64,000 bases of DNA from an uncultured Flavobacteriales bacterium. Its GTDB lineage: Bacteria > Bacteroidota > Bacteroidia > Flavobacteriales_D > Parvicellaceae. The position numbers and the translations under genes were made by a program. The notes below the pieces were generated by a model. That model ran no database searches, was not told where the DNA came from, and saw nothing but the letters and a program-made list of their open reading frames with translations. Numbering within the stretch: the first letter of the stretch is position 1; every line of letters starts with the position of its first letter. The DNA lies in assembly GCA_905480225.1 (NCBI GenBank), contig CAJQPO010000055.1, positions 1 through 64,000 on the forward strand, in the 5' to 3' direction. Below are positions 35,682-44,718 of the stretch, piece by piece.

Positions 35682-36212
35682 TTAATATTCTTTTATCGAA
35701 ATAATATTCGTGCTGTAGGCACGTAATGCCTCTTTTCCACCTAAGAAATCAAGTCCTATAAGGAAACTGAAACCAGCAATATTTCCACCTTCCATTTTTA
35801 CTAATTCTGCAGCAGCCTTTGCTGTTCCACCTGTTGCCAGAAGATCATCATGAATCAAAACATTCCAATTATTTTGTATTGTATTCTGATGCATTTCTAT
35901 AGTAGCACTACCATATTCCAAATCGTATGAGTAGCTGACTGTTTTATAAGGCAATTTCCCTTTTTTTCTTAGCGTAATAAATGGCACATTCAATGCCATC
36001 GCTAAAGGCAAACCAAATAAGAAACCCCTGCTTTCTATGCCAACGACCGCATCTATATTCAATTTTGAAGCACTATCACAAAGCGCCTCCACCAAATCTC
36101 TACACAATGCAGGGTTTTCAAGAACTGGGGTAATGTCTTTAAACATGATACCAGGTTTTGGAAAATCAGCAATGGTGCGCAACTCTTTATTTAAACGGTC
36201 TCCTATATTCAT
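35682..36212 (-). CDS. apt: Adenine phosphoribosyltransferase
   Basis: Salvages adenine with PRPP to AMP, 176 residues. The N-terminal FPKPGIMFKDITPVLENP near residues 18-35 is highly conserved in Apt. The PRPP loop VLIHDDLLATGGTAKAA is near 118-134, with the acidic pair present. GIESRGFLFGLPLA near 59-72 shapes the adenine site. The start overlaps the helix-hairpin-helix gene by four bases. Confidence 0.96.
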   Translation of the reverse strand: MNIGDRLNKELRTIADFPKPGIMFKDITPVLENPALCRDLVEALCDSASKLNIDAVVGIESRGFLFGLPLAMALNVPFITLRKKGKLPYKTVSYSYDLEYGSATIEMHQNTIQNNWNVLIHDDLLATGGTAKAAAELVKMEGGNIAGFSFLIGLDFLGGKEALRAYSTNIISIKEY

Positions 36213-37042
36213 TCAACAGGCCTTAAATAGGGCTGCAATTTTACATATAAATTTACTGAAATCAAATCCATGCTTACTAAGTCTTCTGTTAAAAGATAGG
36301 AACCGACAGTTTCTCTTATAAAAACAATCGATTCAGCGGTTTGTTCTGAAATATACGGATGTCTTGCCAGTCTTTTTTGAGAATCTGTATTGATATCAAT
36401 CAGCTGCCATGATCCCGATTTTATAAAAATGAGGTTTTTAATCTTATCAAATATTTCCTCATTTAATCCGTAAGTTTCTGCTATCTGTTCCTTGGAACAA
36501 AAACCTCCAAGAGCTTTTCTGAATTTTAAAATTTTACTCGCCCTGTATGACCCGATACCAGGAAGTTTCACGAGCTCAATAGAATCACACGAATTAATTT
36601 CTAACATTTTCAATGAATGATTCTTGTTCTGATGCTTAGCAATTTGAATGAAATCTTTGATTTGATCATATTTGATTGAATCCACTGCGTACAGCTTTAG
36701 TAGATCCTCCGGTTTATTGAATCGTCCTGCTTTCGATTTATAGTTAATGATAGAAACGGCTTGTTTCTGGGTAAATCCGAGCGCTTTCCAACCACTCTCA
36801 TCCAATTCATTGGGATCAAAATTTTGCACTAATAAATCTGAAGTAGGATCCGTTAAAATTGAATCCCTGGAAGGTTCGAGAATCGAATTGAGGTCTAACA
36901 ATTTGAACTCATCGGTATTATTTGAAAAATAACTTCTGTAACCCAGAAATACCATTAACACCAAAATCAAAAGCAATAGAACGATTAGGCCGTTTCTCTC
37001 GAATGACGAATATGTGAGATAGTTTCGAATTCTATCAAGCAT
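36209..37042 (-). CDS. Membrane-anchored helix-hairpin-helix protein (ComEA-like)
   Basis: A protein of 277 residues with one N-terminal membrane helix (GLIVLLLLILVLMVFLGY near residues 18-35) and several helix-hairpin-helix motifs. The clearest is LVKLPGIGSYRASKILKFRK near 152-171; weaker ones are at LDESGWKALGFTQKQAVSII, the RLARHPYISEQTAESIVFIR segment, and LVSMDLISVNLYVKLQPY. ComEA binds incoming DNA during natural transformation and usually has one such motif pair. This longer Bacteroidota form is often annotated only as helix-hairpin-helix protein, so the transformation role is not secure. Confidence 0.75.
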   Translation of the reverse strand: MLDRIRNYLTYSSFERNGLIVLLLLILVLMVFLGYRSYFSNNTDEFKLLDLNSILEPSRDSILTDPTSDLLVQNFDPNELDESGWKALGFTQKQAVSIINYKSKAGRFNKPEDLLKLYAVDSIKYDQIKDFIQIAKHQNKNHSLKMLEINSCDSIELVKLPGIGSYRASKILKFRKALGGFCSKEQIAETYGLNEEIFDKIKNLIFIKSGSWQLIDINTDSQKRLARHPYISEQTAESIVFIRETVGSYLLTEDLVSMDLISVNLYVKLQPYLRPVE

Positions 37043-37091
37043 CTCAATGATTTGAGCAAATTGATTACAAAGTTATCTAATCAAAGTGCTA

Positions 37092-39344
37092 TTATTTCGC
37101 AGATTTCATGGCCTTTATCTTGTCTTTATAAGTTTTGAGTTCTTTTTTAACGACAGGCGCTAATACAAACAGTCCAATCATATTTGGAACAAGCATTGCA
37201 AAGATCATTGCATCTGAAAATCCAATTACCGATCCAAGGCTAATTGCCGACCCGATTACCACAAAACAACAAAACAATCCTTTATATAAATATTCTGCCC
37301 ATTTGTTTCTCCCGAACAGAAAAGTCCAAGCCTGAAACCCGTAATAAGACCATGAAATCATAGTCGAAAAAGCAAACAAAACTACCGCTCCGGTAAGTAT
37401 TATCGGGAACCACGATATAGACTGTTCAAACGCAGCTGACGTAATTTCAACTCCTCCCGACACTTCCTGTCCATAGGGAAACAATCCACCGTCTAAATTC
37501 GAAATAACCAGTACCAAAGCTGTCATCGTGCACACCAATACCGTATCAATAAATGGCTCTAACAATGCAACGAGTCCCTCACTTGCAGGGTTTTTAGTCT
37601 TAACTGCAGCATGGGCAATAGATGCAGAACCAACTCCAGCTTCGTTCGAGAATGCTGCCCGTCTGAATCCTTGGATTAACACCCCAATAAACCCTCCTGT
37701 AATTCCTGCACCTGTAAATGCACCGCTGAATATCTCACCGAAAGCCGTTGGAATATCGGAAATGTGCATACCCAAAATTATTAAAGCCGCACCAACATAT
37801 ATCACAACCATGAAAGGAACAATTTTATCGGTCACTTTGGCGATTTTCTTAATCCCCCCAATAATAACAATGCCGACTAAAAACATCATTATAAATCCAA
37901 ACCAAACACCCATCCCTGACATGGGCGACACTTTTGCCGTTTGTATAAACTCTGATTTGGCCAGGGTTTTTTCGTTCCCAGAATTGACAGAAGTTAGTAC
38001 TACACTATCTCCTTCGATGGAATCAACAATGTATGGAGAAGTCAACCCGGCTACAATAACTTGAGCGTCAACGGTCGTTTGAACATCCATATCCACCAAA
38101 GAAGCAACATCGGTTGATGCTACAAATCGGCCTTTATCCATTGTTTTATCAATTCCATCGACTTCAGTGAGAACTGCCTCAGTCTCCGTAAATGACTTTA
38201 CTACATAGCTTGTAGTATCAACCTTTACTGTTTTACCAATAACTTGTGCTTCGTCAAATTCGGCTATGGCGGCTACATTGGTTTGACTAAATGCCTCAAC
38301 CTGCATGAATGCCTGATTAGCCTGAAACATATTTCCTCCACCAAAAGAACCACCAATACACATGATAGCAAAAACAACAGCCAAGACTTTACCGAGTCCT
38401 GCCATTTTCTTACTAGCTAGGCCTTTTTTCAAGTAATACATGGGACCGCCATATATGATTCCGTTCTCATCAACCTCTCTGTACTTAACACCAAGAGTAC
38501 ACTCTACAAATTTTGTAGCCATACCAATTAGGCCCGCAATGATCATCCAAAAAGTAGCTCCAGGTCCACCTACCGATATTGCTACAGCAACTCCAGCAAT
38601 GTTACCCAGGCCTACTGTTGCCGAGAGAGCGGCGGTTAAAGCTTGGAAGTGCGAGACCTCTCCTTCACCTTCTACTTCCTTTTCTACACGGATCGTATCT
38701 GGGTTATCGCCATCTACAGTATGAACCGCATCCGATACTGAAGGAGTATCTCCATGCTCTTCTAAATCATCATATTTCCCTCTTACAACTGATATTGCTG
38801 TAAAGAATCCTGTGAAATTGATTAGTTTAAAATAAAATGTAAAATACAATGCTGCTAAAACAAGTACTATCAGAACCCACGGAATTCGATATGCAGGAGC
38901 AGAGATCGTAATTTTAGTCTTCTTTGAATTAGAAGCATCCTGTTTAGATATCATAAACATTCCATCTTCTACCCGCGCTATACCTGGATCATCAACAATG
39001 AGCTCTTCTCCAACTCTTCCTTCAACTATAAATCTTGAGAACTTTAATGAATCCTCCTCTATCTCTCTTTCATAACCTTTTACTTCTGTATCTGAAAAAT
39101 TCAACTCCAGCTCAGATTCTACACTGCCAATTGGAATAGTAGCGAAAACACCGTTCACAAACCATCCTGTATATTTCCCGAATTGCTCGTCTATTTTTTC
39201 CCCAAGCCCTTTTTCGGATGGTTCACTGTCTTGCGCAAATGAATTAATTGAGACTGACACGGCCAAAACCACGCTCAAAGCTAATAGCTTGATGAGGTTA
39301 GACTTAACCCTGGTTTTAAATAATGGTTGATTGATTAATTTCAT
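37092..39344 (-). CDS. Sodium:alanine symporter (AgcS) with extra domains
   Basis: An amino-acid/Na+ symporter of the AGCS family. Core motifs are [20 protein letters not shown] near residues 239-258, [19 protein letters not shown] just after, and [20 protein letters not shown] near 569-588. The family is usually about 450-550 residues; this protein has 750. The excess is an N-terminal region of about 150 residues starting with a secretion-signal-like segment ([18 protein letters not shown]), and an insertion at about residues 355-468 between transmembrane segments. That insertion holds two similar units of about 40 residues (near 367-409 and 428-467). Both extra regions are probably extracytoplasmic. 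The gene follows an RmlD-like reductase by two bases. Confidence 0.85.
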   Translation of the reverse strand: MKLINQPLFKTRVKSNLIKLLALSVVLAVSVSINSFAQDSEPSEKGLGEKIDEQFGKYTGWFVNGVFATIPIGSVESELELNFSDTEVKGYEREIEEDSLKFSRFIVEGRVGEELIVDDPGIARVEDGMFMISKQDASNSKKTKITISAPAYRIPWVLIVLVLAALYFTFYFKLINFTGFFTAISVVRGKYDDLEEHGDTPSVSDAVHTVDGDNPDTIRVEKEVEGEGEVSHFQALTAALSATVGLGNIAGVAVAISVGGPGATFWMIIAGLIGMATKFVECTLGVKYREVDENGIIYGGPMYYLKKGLASKKMAGLGKVLAVVFAIMCIGGSFGGGNMFQANQAFMQVEAFSQTNVAAIAEFDEAQVIGKTVKVDTTSYVVKSFTETEAVLTEVDGIDKTMDKGRFVASTDVASLVDMDVQTTVDAQVIVAGLTSPYIVDSIEGDSVVLTSVNSGNEKTLAKSEFIQTAKVSPMSGMGVWFGFIMMFLVGIVIIGGIKKIAKVTDKIVPFMVVIYVGAALIILGMHISDIPTAFGEIFSGAFTGAGITGGFIGVLIQGFRRAAFSNEAGVGSASIAHAAVKTKNPASEGLVALLEPFIDTVLVCTMTALVLVISNLDGGLFPYGQEVSGGVEITSAAFEQSISWFPIILTGAVVLFAFSTMISWSYYGFQAWTFLFGRNKWAEYLYKGLFCCFVVIGSAISLGSVIGFSDAMIFAMLVPNMIGLFVLAPVVKKELKTYKDKIKAMKSAK

Positions 39345-39346
39345 GG

Positions 39347-40264
39347 TTATTTTTTCAATTCAATCTGTTTGCTTAAAAGTTCAAGCCCCTTATTGAATGA
39401 TGTTGGTTTATATCCTAATTGATTGATTGCTTTACTAATATCAAAACCTGTCCTTGGTGGTCGTTTCGCTGCTTGTCCAAGTGCGTTCGATTTTATTGGA
39501 TTTATCATTGAAGTGTCTAATTTAAAGAATTCTCCGACTTTAAAAACCAATTCTAAAATACTCATCGTTTCTTGACCGGACAAATGATAAATACCTAATG
39601 CGTTTTGTGCAGCAATTTTGATGCAGCCGTCAGCAAGGTCATCAACCCAAGTAGGAGATCTAAATTGATCGTCAACTACGTTTATTGGCTCTCCCTTTTC
39701 CAACGCTTCTTTCGCCCATAGCACAACGTTACTCCTACTCATCTCATCTGTACATCCGTACAATATTATTGTTCTAGCAATTGACCATTTGTTTATTTCA
39801 CTTTCTTGAATAATTTTTTCAGCAGCCCATTTGGATTCTCCATAATAGCTAATTGGATTAGGCTCTGCATTTTCATCATAGGGACCATCTTCACCATCAA
39901 AAACAAAATCAGTGGATAGTTGAATAAAATGTGCATTGATATCCGTACATGCTTCAACTAAGTACTTAACTGCCATCACATTCAATTCCCAGCATCCTTC
40001 TTTATTTGATTCACAGGCGTCGACATTAGTCATGGCCGCTGTATTAATTACGACATCTGGTTTTAAATAATTAAACAATTTTTTGATCTCAAGAGCACTG
40101 GTAATATCAAGTGAGTGATAATCTCGATCAAGTACACTCTTGTTGCGATTAGCACCCACCGAAGTTGCTATTACATTAAATTTTTCGTTGTCTTTGAGCT
40201 GGGAAACCAACTTTTGACCTAAGAGCCCATTGGAGCCTGTAATTAGGATACTTTTTCTGCTCAT
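39347..40264 (-). CDS. RmlD-like SDR oxidoreductase (dTDP-4-dehydrorhamnose reductase family)
   Basis: A protein of 305 residues with the NAD(P) loop [12 protein letters not shown] near residues 7-18, [14 protein letters not shown] near 71-84, [16 protein letters not shown] near 116-131 and active-site [10 protein letters not shown] near 139-148. These are the RmlD pattern. No rmlA, rmlB or rmlC lies nearby, and the neighbours are a K+ channel and a symporter, so rhamnose synthesis is not supported by context. It might reduce another sugar or act like MAT2B-type relatives. It starts directly after the channel stop. Confidence 0.75.
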   Translation of the reverse strand: MSRKSILITGSNGLLGQKLVSQLKDNEKFNVIATSVGANRNKSVLDRDYHSLDITSALEIKKLFNYLKPDVVINTAAMTNVDACESNKEGCWELNVMAVKYLVEACTDINAHFIQLSTDFVFDGEDGPYDENAEPNPISYYGESKWAAEKIIQESEINKWSIARTIILYGCTDEMSRSNVVLWAKEALEKGEPINVVDDQFRSPTWVDDLADGCIKIAAQNALGIYHLSGQETMSILELVFKVGEFFKLDTSMINPIKSNALGQAAKRPPRTGFDISKAINQLGYKPTSFNKGLELLSKQIELKK

Positions 40265-41290
40265 TTAAGTAGAAATGCCAAAAACACTGTTAAGCTCCAT
40301 AATTTGCTCAGGCTTTCCAAGTACAATTAAAATACTGCCGGGCACAATTTCCGTGTCGCCATCCGGATTAATTATATAGTTAGCTGATGGATCTTTGAAC
40401 CCAATAATATTGCAACCCGTTTTATATTTTGCATTTAAATCAGCAATCGTATTAAATTTTGACTCTGCAGGTAAATTATCAAATGAAACTGCTTCTAAGG
40501 TTACATCAGACTCCCCTTGAATGCTAATATTATCTAGAAATTCAATTACATCCGGTGTTACAACGAGCGACGCCATATGAGAACCACCAAGGGAATCCGG
40601 CATAATTACATTGTTGGCTCCCGCTATCTTCAATTTTCTGACTGAAGATGCGTTTGATGCTCTTGAAATTATGGTCAACTTTTTATTGGTTTCACGCGCT
40701 GTTAGCACTACAAATAAATTATCAGAATCAGAAGGCAGTGTAGTTATAATGGCACTGGCCCGGTCGATACCAGCTTGTATTAAATCTTCGTCTTTTATTG
40801 CATTACCACTTAAATATGGAAATTTTTTCTCCCGCTCAAACTTTTCTATAATCGCTTCGTCCTTTTCAATAACAACAAATTTCATGTTGTAAGCAAGTAA
40901 TTGAGACACCGCTTGGGTTCCCACTCGACCATAACCACAAACGACGACGTGACCATTCAATTTATCCAGACTTTTTATCATTCTATAATCTTTAAAATAC
41001 TTCTTATATTCTCCGCCAACCAGATAAGAAGTTATTGATGTCAACGCGTAAGCAAATGTACCAAAACTTGTTATGATAAGGAAGGCCGTAAAAATTCTAC
41101 CAACATCAGACAATTCTCCAACTTCATTAAACCCAACTGTTGATACGGTAAGTATCGTCATGTAGAAGGCATCTAAGAGTGTAAAATCATCTTCAATTAT
41201 TAGAAATCCTACAGTGCCAATCACTAAAATTAGCACCAATAGAAATAAGGCGTAAAAAATTTTATTAAATAATCGAAAATTAAAAAGCAT
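40265..41290 (-). CDS. Two-TM potassium channel with RCK (TrkA-N/TrkA-C) domains
   Basis: The N-terminal pore unit has helix 1 (IFYALFLLVLILVIGTVGFL), a pore loop TILTVSTVGFNEVG and helix 2 (RIFTAFLIITSFGTFAYALT). A cytoplasmic RCK domain follows with HVVVCGYGRVGTQAVSQLL (GxGxxG nucleotide loop), and a TrkA-C-like tail. The selectivity filter reads TVGFNEV in place of canonical TVGYG. The open frame starts at 41311, but I choose ATG 41290: the upstream PspC stop is at 41299, and GGTGGCGGA directly before this ATG can serve as ribosome binding site. Confidence 0.85.
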   Translation of the reverse strand: MLFNFRLFNKIFYALFLLVLILVIGTVGFLIIEDDFTLLDAFYMTILTVSTVGFNEVGELSDVGRIFTAFLIITSFGTFAYALTSITSYLVGGEYKKYFKDYRMIKSLDKLNGHVVVCGYGRVGTQAVSQLLAYNMKFVVIEKDEAIIEKFEREKKFPYLSGNAIKDEDLIQAGIDRASAIITTLPSDSDNLFVVLTARETNKKLTIISRASNASSVRKLKIAGANNVIMPDSLGGSHMASLVVTPDVIEFLDNISIQGESDVTLEAVSFDNLPAESKFNTIADLNAKYKTGCNIIGFKDPSANYIINPDGDTEIVPGSILIVLGKPEQIMELNSVFGIST

Positions 41291-41298
41291 TCCGCCAC

Positions 41299-41526
41299 CT
41301 ATAGATCCCAAATGCTTTTCCTCCGTCGTTTAAATTTGAAGAACTTTTTATGATCCAAAATAAATGCCATAATCAAGTAAATTACAATTGGTGAACCCAA
41401 TGTAAGAAAAGACAGATAAATGAAAAATATTCTGATGTTACCAACATTTATACCCAACTTTTTTCCCCACCATTCGCAAACTCCGAAGGCTCGTTTTTCA
41501 AAATAGGATAGAATATTTCTAATCAT
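41299..41526 (-). CDS. PspC domain membrane protein
   Basis: A protein of 75 residues carrying a PspC domain: FEKRAFGVCEWWGKKLGINV near residues 9-28, then a hydrophobic helix pair (IFFIYLSFLTLGSPIVIYLI) and a basic tail. PspC proteins sense envelope stress with PspA/PspB in Gammaproteobacteria; elsewhere the domain occurs in many small membrane proteins. No pspA lies nearby. It heads the leftward group PspC-channel-RmlD-AgcS. Confidence 0.85.
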   Translation of the reverse strand: MIRNILSYFEKRAFGVCEWWGKKLGINVGNIRIFFIYLSFLTLGSPIVIYLIMAFILDHKKFFKFKRRRKSIWDL

Positions 41527-41577
41527 TTAGCATGCAATTTAAGCATTTTTTAGATGAATAGCGGTTACTAAAATCGT

Positions 41578-42399
41578 CTATATCAGATTAAAACTTCTTA
41601 GTTCCTGCTCCATTTGAGTCTGCATGGTCAGTGCGCTTTTACGAGCAGCCTGTTCAAAATTTTGGTCATTAGAAGCATATAAAATACCACGAGATGAATT
41701 CACAAGCAATCCACACGTATCATTCATCCCGTATTTAACAACTTCAGATAAATTTCCACCCTGTGCACCCACACCAGGAATTAATAAGAAAGAGTCTGGT
41801 ACAATCTCGCGCACTCGGCTTAAAGAATCCGCCTTTGTTGCACCAATCACGTACATCAAATTATCGGCGTCTCCCCAATCCTTCGATTTTTCTAACACTT
41901 TTTCAAAAAGTCTTTGGCCTTCAGTATTTTCAAACAATTGAAAGTCCTTACTACCGTCATTAGATGTTAACGCAAGAAGAATAGCCCACTTACCTCTAAA
42001 TTTTAAAAAAGGTTCTACAGAATCAACACCCATATAGGGCGCGATGGTTACCGAATCAAATTTGTAGGTATCAAAAAATGTCTTCGCGTAATAGCTAGAA
42101 GTATTCCCAATATCGCCTCTTTTGGCATCCGCTATTGTAAATACATTGGAAGGGATGTAGTTCAAAGTTTGTTCTAATGTGTCCCAACCTTTTGATCCCA
42201 GCATCTCATAAAAAGCAATATTGGGTTTATAAGCAACACAAAGATCTTTAGTTGCATCAATAATTCGCTTGTTGAATTCTAAAACTGGGTCATCAAACTC
42301 CATCAAATGAGTAGGAATTTTTGATAAATCCGGATCCAATCCAACGCATAAAAATGAGCGCTTCTTTTTTATTTCTTGAAATAATTGCTCTTTCGTCAT
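41578..42399 (-). CDS. pyrF: Orotidine 5'-phosphate decarboxylase, type 2
   Basis: Last step of UMP synthesis, 273 residues. [14 protein letters not shown] near residues 16-29 and [20 protein letters not shown] near 91-110 (with the catalytic Asp/Lys) identify the longer type 2 Pyr[12 protein letters not shown] near 205-215 and [13 protein letters not shown] near 231-243 bind phosphate. It follows prfA by three bases in the purM-prfA-pyrF unit. Confidence 0.95.
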   Translation of the reverse strand: MTKEQLFQEIKKKRSFLCVGLDPDLSKIPTHLMEFDDPVLEFNKRIIDATKDLCVAYKPNIAFYEMLGSKGWDTLEQTLNYIPSNVFTIADAKRGDIGNTSSYYAKTFFDTYKFDSVTIAPYMGVDSVEPFLKFRGKWAILLALTSNDGSKDFQLFENTEGQRLFEKVLEKSKDWGDADNLMYVIGATKADSLSRVREIVPDSFLLIPGVGAQGGNLSEVVKYGMNDTCGLLVNSSRGILYASNDQNFEQAARKSALTMQTQMEQELRSFNLI

Positions 42400-42402
42400 T
42401 GA

Positions 42403-43482
42403 TTATTCCTCTTCGCCTTTTAGTTTTTCAGCATTTTCTGCCATTTTGAGTGCATCAATCATTTCTTGTACATCCCCATTCATAAAATTGGCCAAATTAT
42501 AAATGGTTTTATTAATTCTATGATCAGTAATCCTTCCCTGCGGATAATTGTAGGTTCTGATTTTTGCTGACCTATCGCCCGATGAAACAAGAGACCTTCT
42601 GTGTTCAGCTCTTGCTTGCTGTGCCTTTTCAAGTTCTACTTGATACATTTTCGAACGAAGCATAGTAAGTGCCTTTTCAAAATTTTTATGCTGAGATCTA
42701 CCGTCTTGACATTCAGAAACAATCCCCGTTGGAATATGTGTTAAACGAACAGCTGACTCGGTTTTGTTTACATGTTGCCCACCAGCTCCAGACGCACGAT
42801 AAGTATCTCTTCGAACATCAGCCATATTAATATCTATATCAACATCCTCCGCCTCTGGCATAACAGCTACTGTAATTGCAGAAGTATGCACTCGACCTTG
42901 AGATTCTGTTTCAGGGACACGTTGCACCCGATGAACTCCCGATTCAAACTTTAGAATACCAAAAACTCCTTCACCCTTGATAGACAGCACGATCTCTTTA
43001 TATCCTTTTACACTTCCTTCATTAGAATTGATTAATTCAATACTCCAACCAATATTTTTAAAATACATGGTGTACATGCGGTAAATATCTTCAACAAAGA
43101 TACACGCCTCATCACCACCTGTTCCTGCACGTATTTCAATGATGACATCTTTATCGTCTTCGGGAGACTTCGGAATTAAGAGCAGCTTAATCTCTTCATC
43201 CATATCACTTTTACGGATTTCTAGATCCTCCAATTCACTTTTAGCCATGTCCTTAAACTCATTATCCGACTCTGTTTTAAGAATTTCTTTGGATGACTCA
43301 ATATTTTCAATAATATTTTTGTACTCATTGTAAGCCTCAACAATCGGCTCCAACTCTTTATATTCCTTATTTAACTTTACATAACGCTTCATTTCAGCAA
43401 TTACAGCAGGATCGACAATCAGTTTTCCAACCTCTTCACGTCGCATTTTGATGGCTTCTAATTTATCTAATAAACCACTCAT
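42403..43482 (-). CDS. prfA: Peptide chain release factor 1
   Basis: Recognises UAA/UAG, 359 residues. The GGQ motif is in RASGAGGQHVNKTESAVRL near residues 226-244. The codon-recognition region reads RVQRVPETESQGRVHTSA, where the PxT tripeptide marks RF1 rather than RF2 (which has SPF). It lies one base after purM and three before pyrF. Confidence 0.97.
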   Translation of the reverse strand: MSGLLDKLEAIKMRREEVGKLIVDPAVIAEMKRYVKLNKEYKELEPIVEAYNEYKNIIENIESSKEILKTESDNEFKDMAKSELEDLEIRKSDMDEEIKLLLIPKSPEDDKDVIIEIRAGTGGDEACIFVEDIYRMYTMYFKNIGWSIELINSNEGSVKGYKEIVLSIKGEGVFGILKFESGVHRVQRVPETESQGRVHTSAITVAVMPEAEDVDIDINMADVRRDTYRASGAGGQHVNKTESAVRLTHIPTGIVSECQDGRSQHKNFEKALTMLRSKMYQVELEKAQQARAEHRRSLVSSGDRSAKIRTYNYPQGRITDHRINKTIYNLANFMNGDVQEMIDALKMAENAEKLKGEEE

Positions 43483-43483
43483 T

Positions 43484-44653
43484 CTATTCGTAAATAAATT
43501 CGCCGTATTCTGATTGAATTGTCAGCTTCTTTGGCCCACTTTCAACCCTTCCTATAATTTGAGCATCTACATTATATTCGTTGGAAATCGCAATTATTTC
43601 TGACGCTTTTTCCTCTGGCACATACAATTCCATTCTATGTCCCATATTAAATACTTTATACATCTCTTTCCATTCTGTATTTGATTCTTCCTGAATTAAT
43701 TTAAATAATGGTGGAGTTGGGAATAAGTTATCTTTAACAATGTGCCCATCATCTATAAAATGCAATACTTTAGTTTGTGCTCCTCCACTGCAATGCACCA
43801 TTCCATGAATGGATTCTCGATGTGACTTCAGCACTCTTGCAATTATCGGTGCATATGTGCGTGTCGGCGAAAGCACTAACTTACCAATATTCAAATCAAT
43901 ATCTTTCAGTTTATCGGTTAACAATTTGGAACCTGAGTAAATCAGTTCTTCTGGTACCGAAGGATCGAAACTCTCAGGATACTTTGTCTTCAAGATCTTT
44001 GAAAAAACATCGTGTCTTGCTGAGGTCAATCCATTACTACCCATACCTCCATTATATTCTTTTTCATAAGTAGCAATACCGCATGAACTTAGGCCCACTA
44101 TCACATCACCTGGCTGAATCGTATGGTTAGAGATCACCTCAGATCGTTTCATTCGAGCCACGACAGTACTATCCACAATAATTGTCCTCACCAGGTCACC
44201 CACATCAGCCGTTTCACCACCTGTGGATTTAATTTCAACACCGTGTTTAGATAACTCACTTAATATTTCTTCTGTACCATTTATAATAGCTGAAATAACC
44301 TCGCCTGTAATTAAATTTTTATTTCTTCCAATTGTGCTAGAAAGCAATATGTTGTCAACTGCTCCTACGCACAGTAAGTCATCAACATTCATGATTAAGG
44401 CATCCTGAGCGATGCCCTTCCAAACACTTAAATCACCTGTTTCTTTCCAGTACATGTACGCAAGAGAGGATTTTGTTCCTGCACCATCCGCATGCATCAC
44501 AACACAATAATCTTGATCACCCGTTAATTCATCTGGAACAATTTTACAAAATGCATTTGGATAAAGACCTTTATCTACATTTTGAATAGCCGCATGAACA
44601 TCTTCTTTACCAGCAGAGACTCCTCGCGCGTTGTATCTAGTTTCTATTACCAT
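43484..44653 (-). CDS. purM: Phosphoribosylformylglycinamidine cyclo-ligase
   Basis: Forms aminoimidazole ribonucleotide in purine synthesis, about 389 residues. RYNARGVSAGKEDVHAAI near residues 5-22 is the start of the AIRS fold. The ATP/metal blocks include VVMHADGAGTKSSLAYMYW and MNVDDLLCVGAVDNILLSST. The frame is open to 44683, but I choose the ATG at 44653. The extra residues would be translated from the terminator of the upstream gene (44674-44693), and the family N-terminus begins right after this methionine. Confidence 0.93.
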   Translation of the reverse strand: MVIETRYNARGVSAGKEDVHAAIQNVDKGLYPNAFCKIVPDELTGDQDYCVVMHADGAGTKSSLAYMYWKETGDLSVWKGIAQDALIMNVDDLLCVGAVDNILLSSTIGRNKNLITGEVISAIINGTEEILSELSKHGVEIKSTGGETADVGDLVRTIIVDSTVVARMKRSEVISNHTIQPGDVIVGLSSCGIATYEKEYNGGMGSNGLTSARHDVFSKILKTKYPESFDPSVPEELIYSGSKLLTDKLKDIDLNIGKLVLSPTRTYAPIIARVLKSHRESIHGMVHCSGGAQTKVLHFIDDGHIVKDNLFPTPPLFKLIQEESNTEWKEMYKVFNMGHRMELYVPEEKASEIIAISNEYNVDAQIIGRVESGPKKLTIQSEYGEFIYE

Positions 44654-44673
44654 AAATGCTACAAAAATAAAAA

Positions 44674-44693
44674 AGCCCCACAATCGTGAGGCT
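44674..44693 (-). terminator. Terminator after the PorE-like gene
   Basis: Read leftward: AGCCTCAC, loop GATT, GTGGGGCT (8 bp with one G-U), then TTTTTATTTTTG. It lies 26 bases past the stop at 44719 and just before purM. Confidence 0.8.
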
Positions 44694-44718
44694 CAATACG
44701 TCAATAAGTTATAAACTT

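Noticed and set aside
37528-38064. Open frame of 178 codons antisense to the AgcS gene
   Set aside because: Shadow of a real membrane-protein gene; the Pro/Ile/Thr-rich translation lacks domain features.
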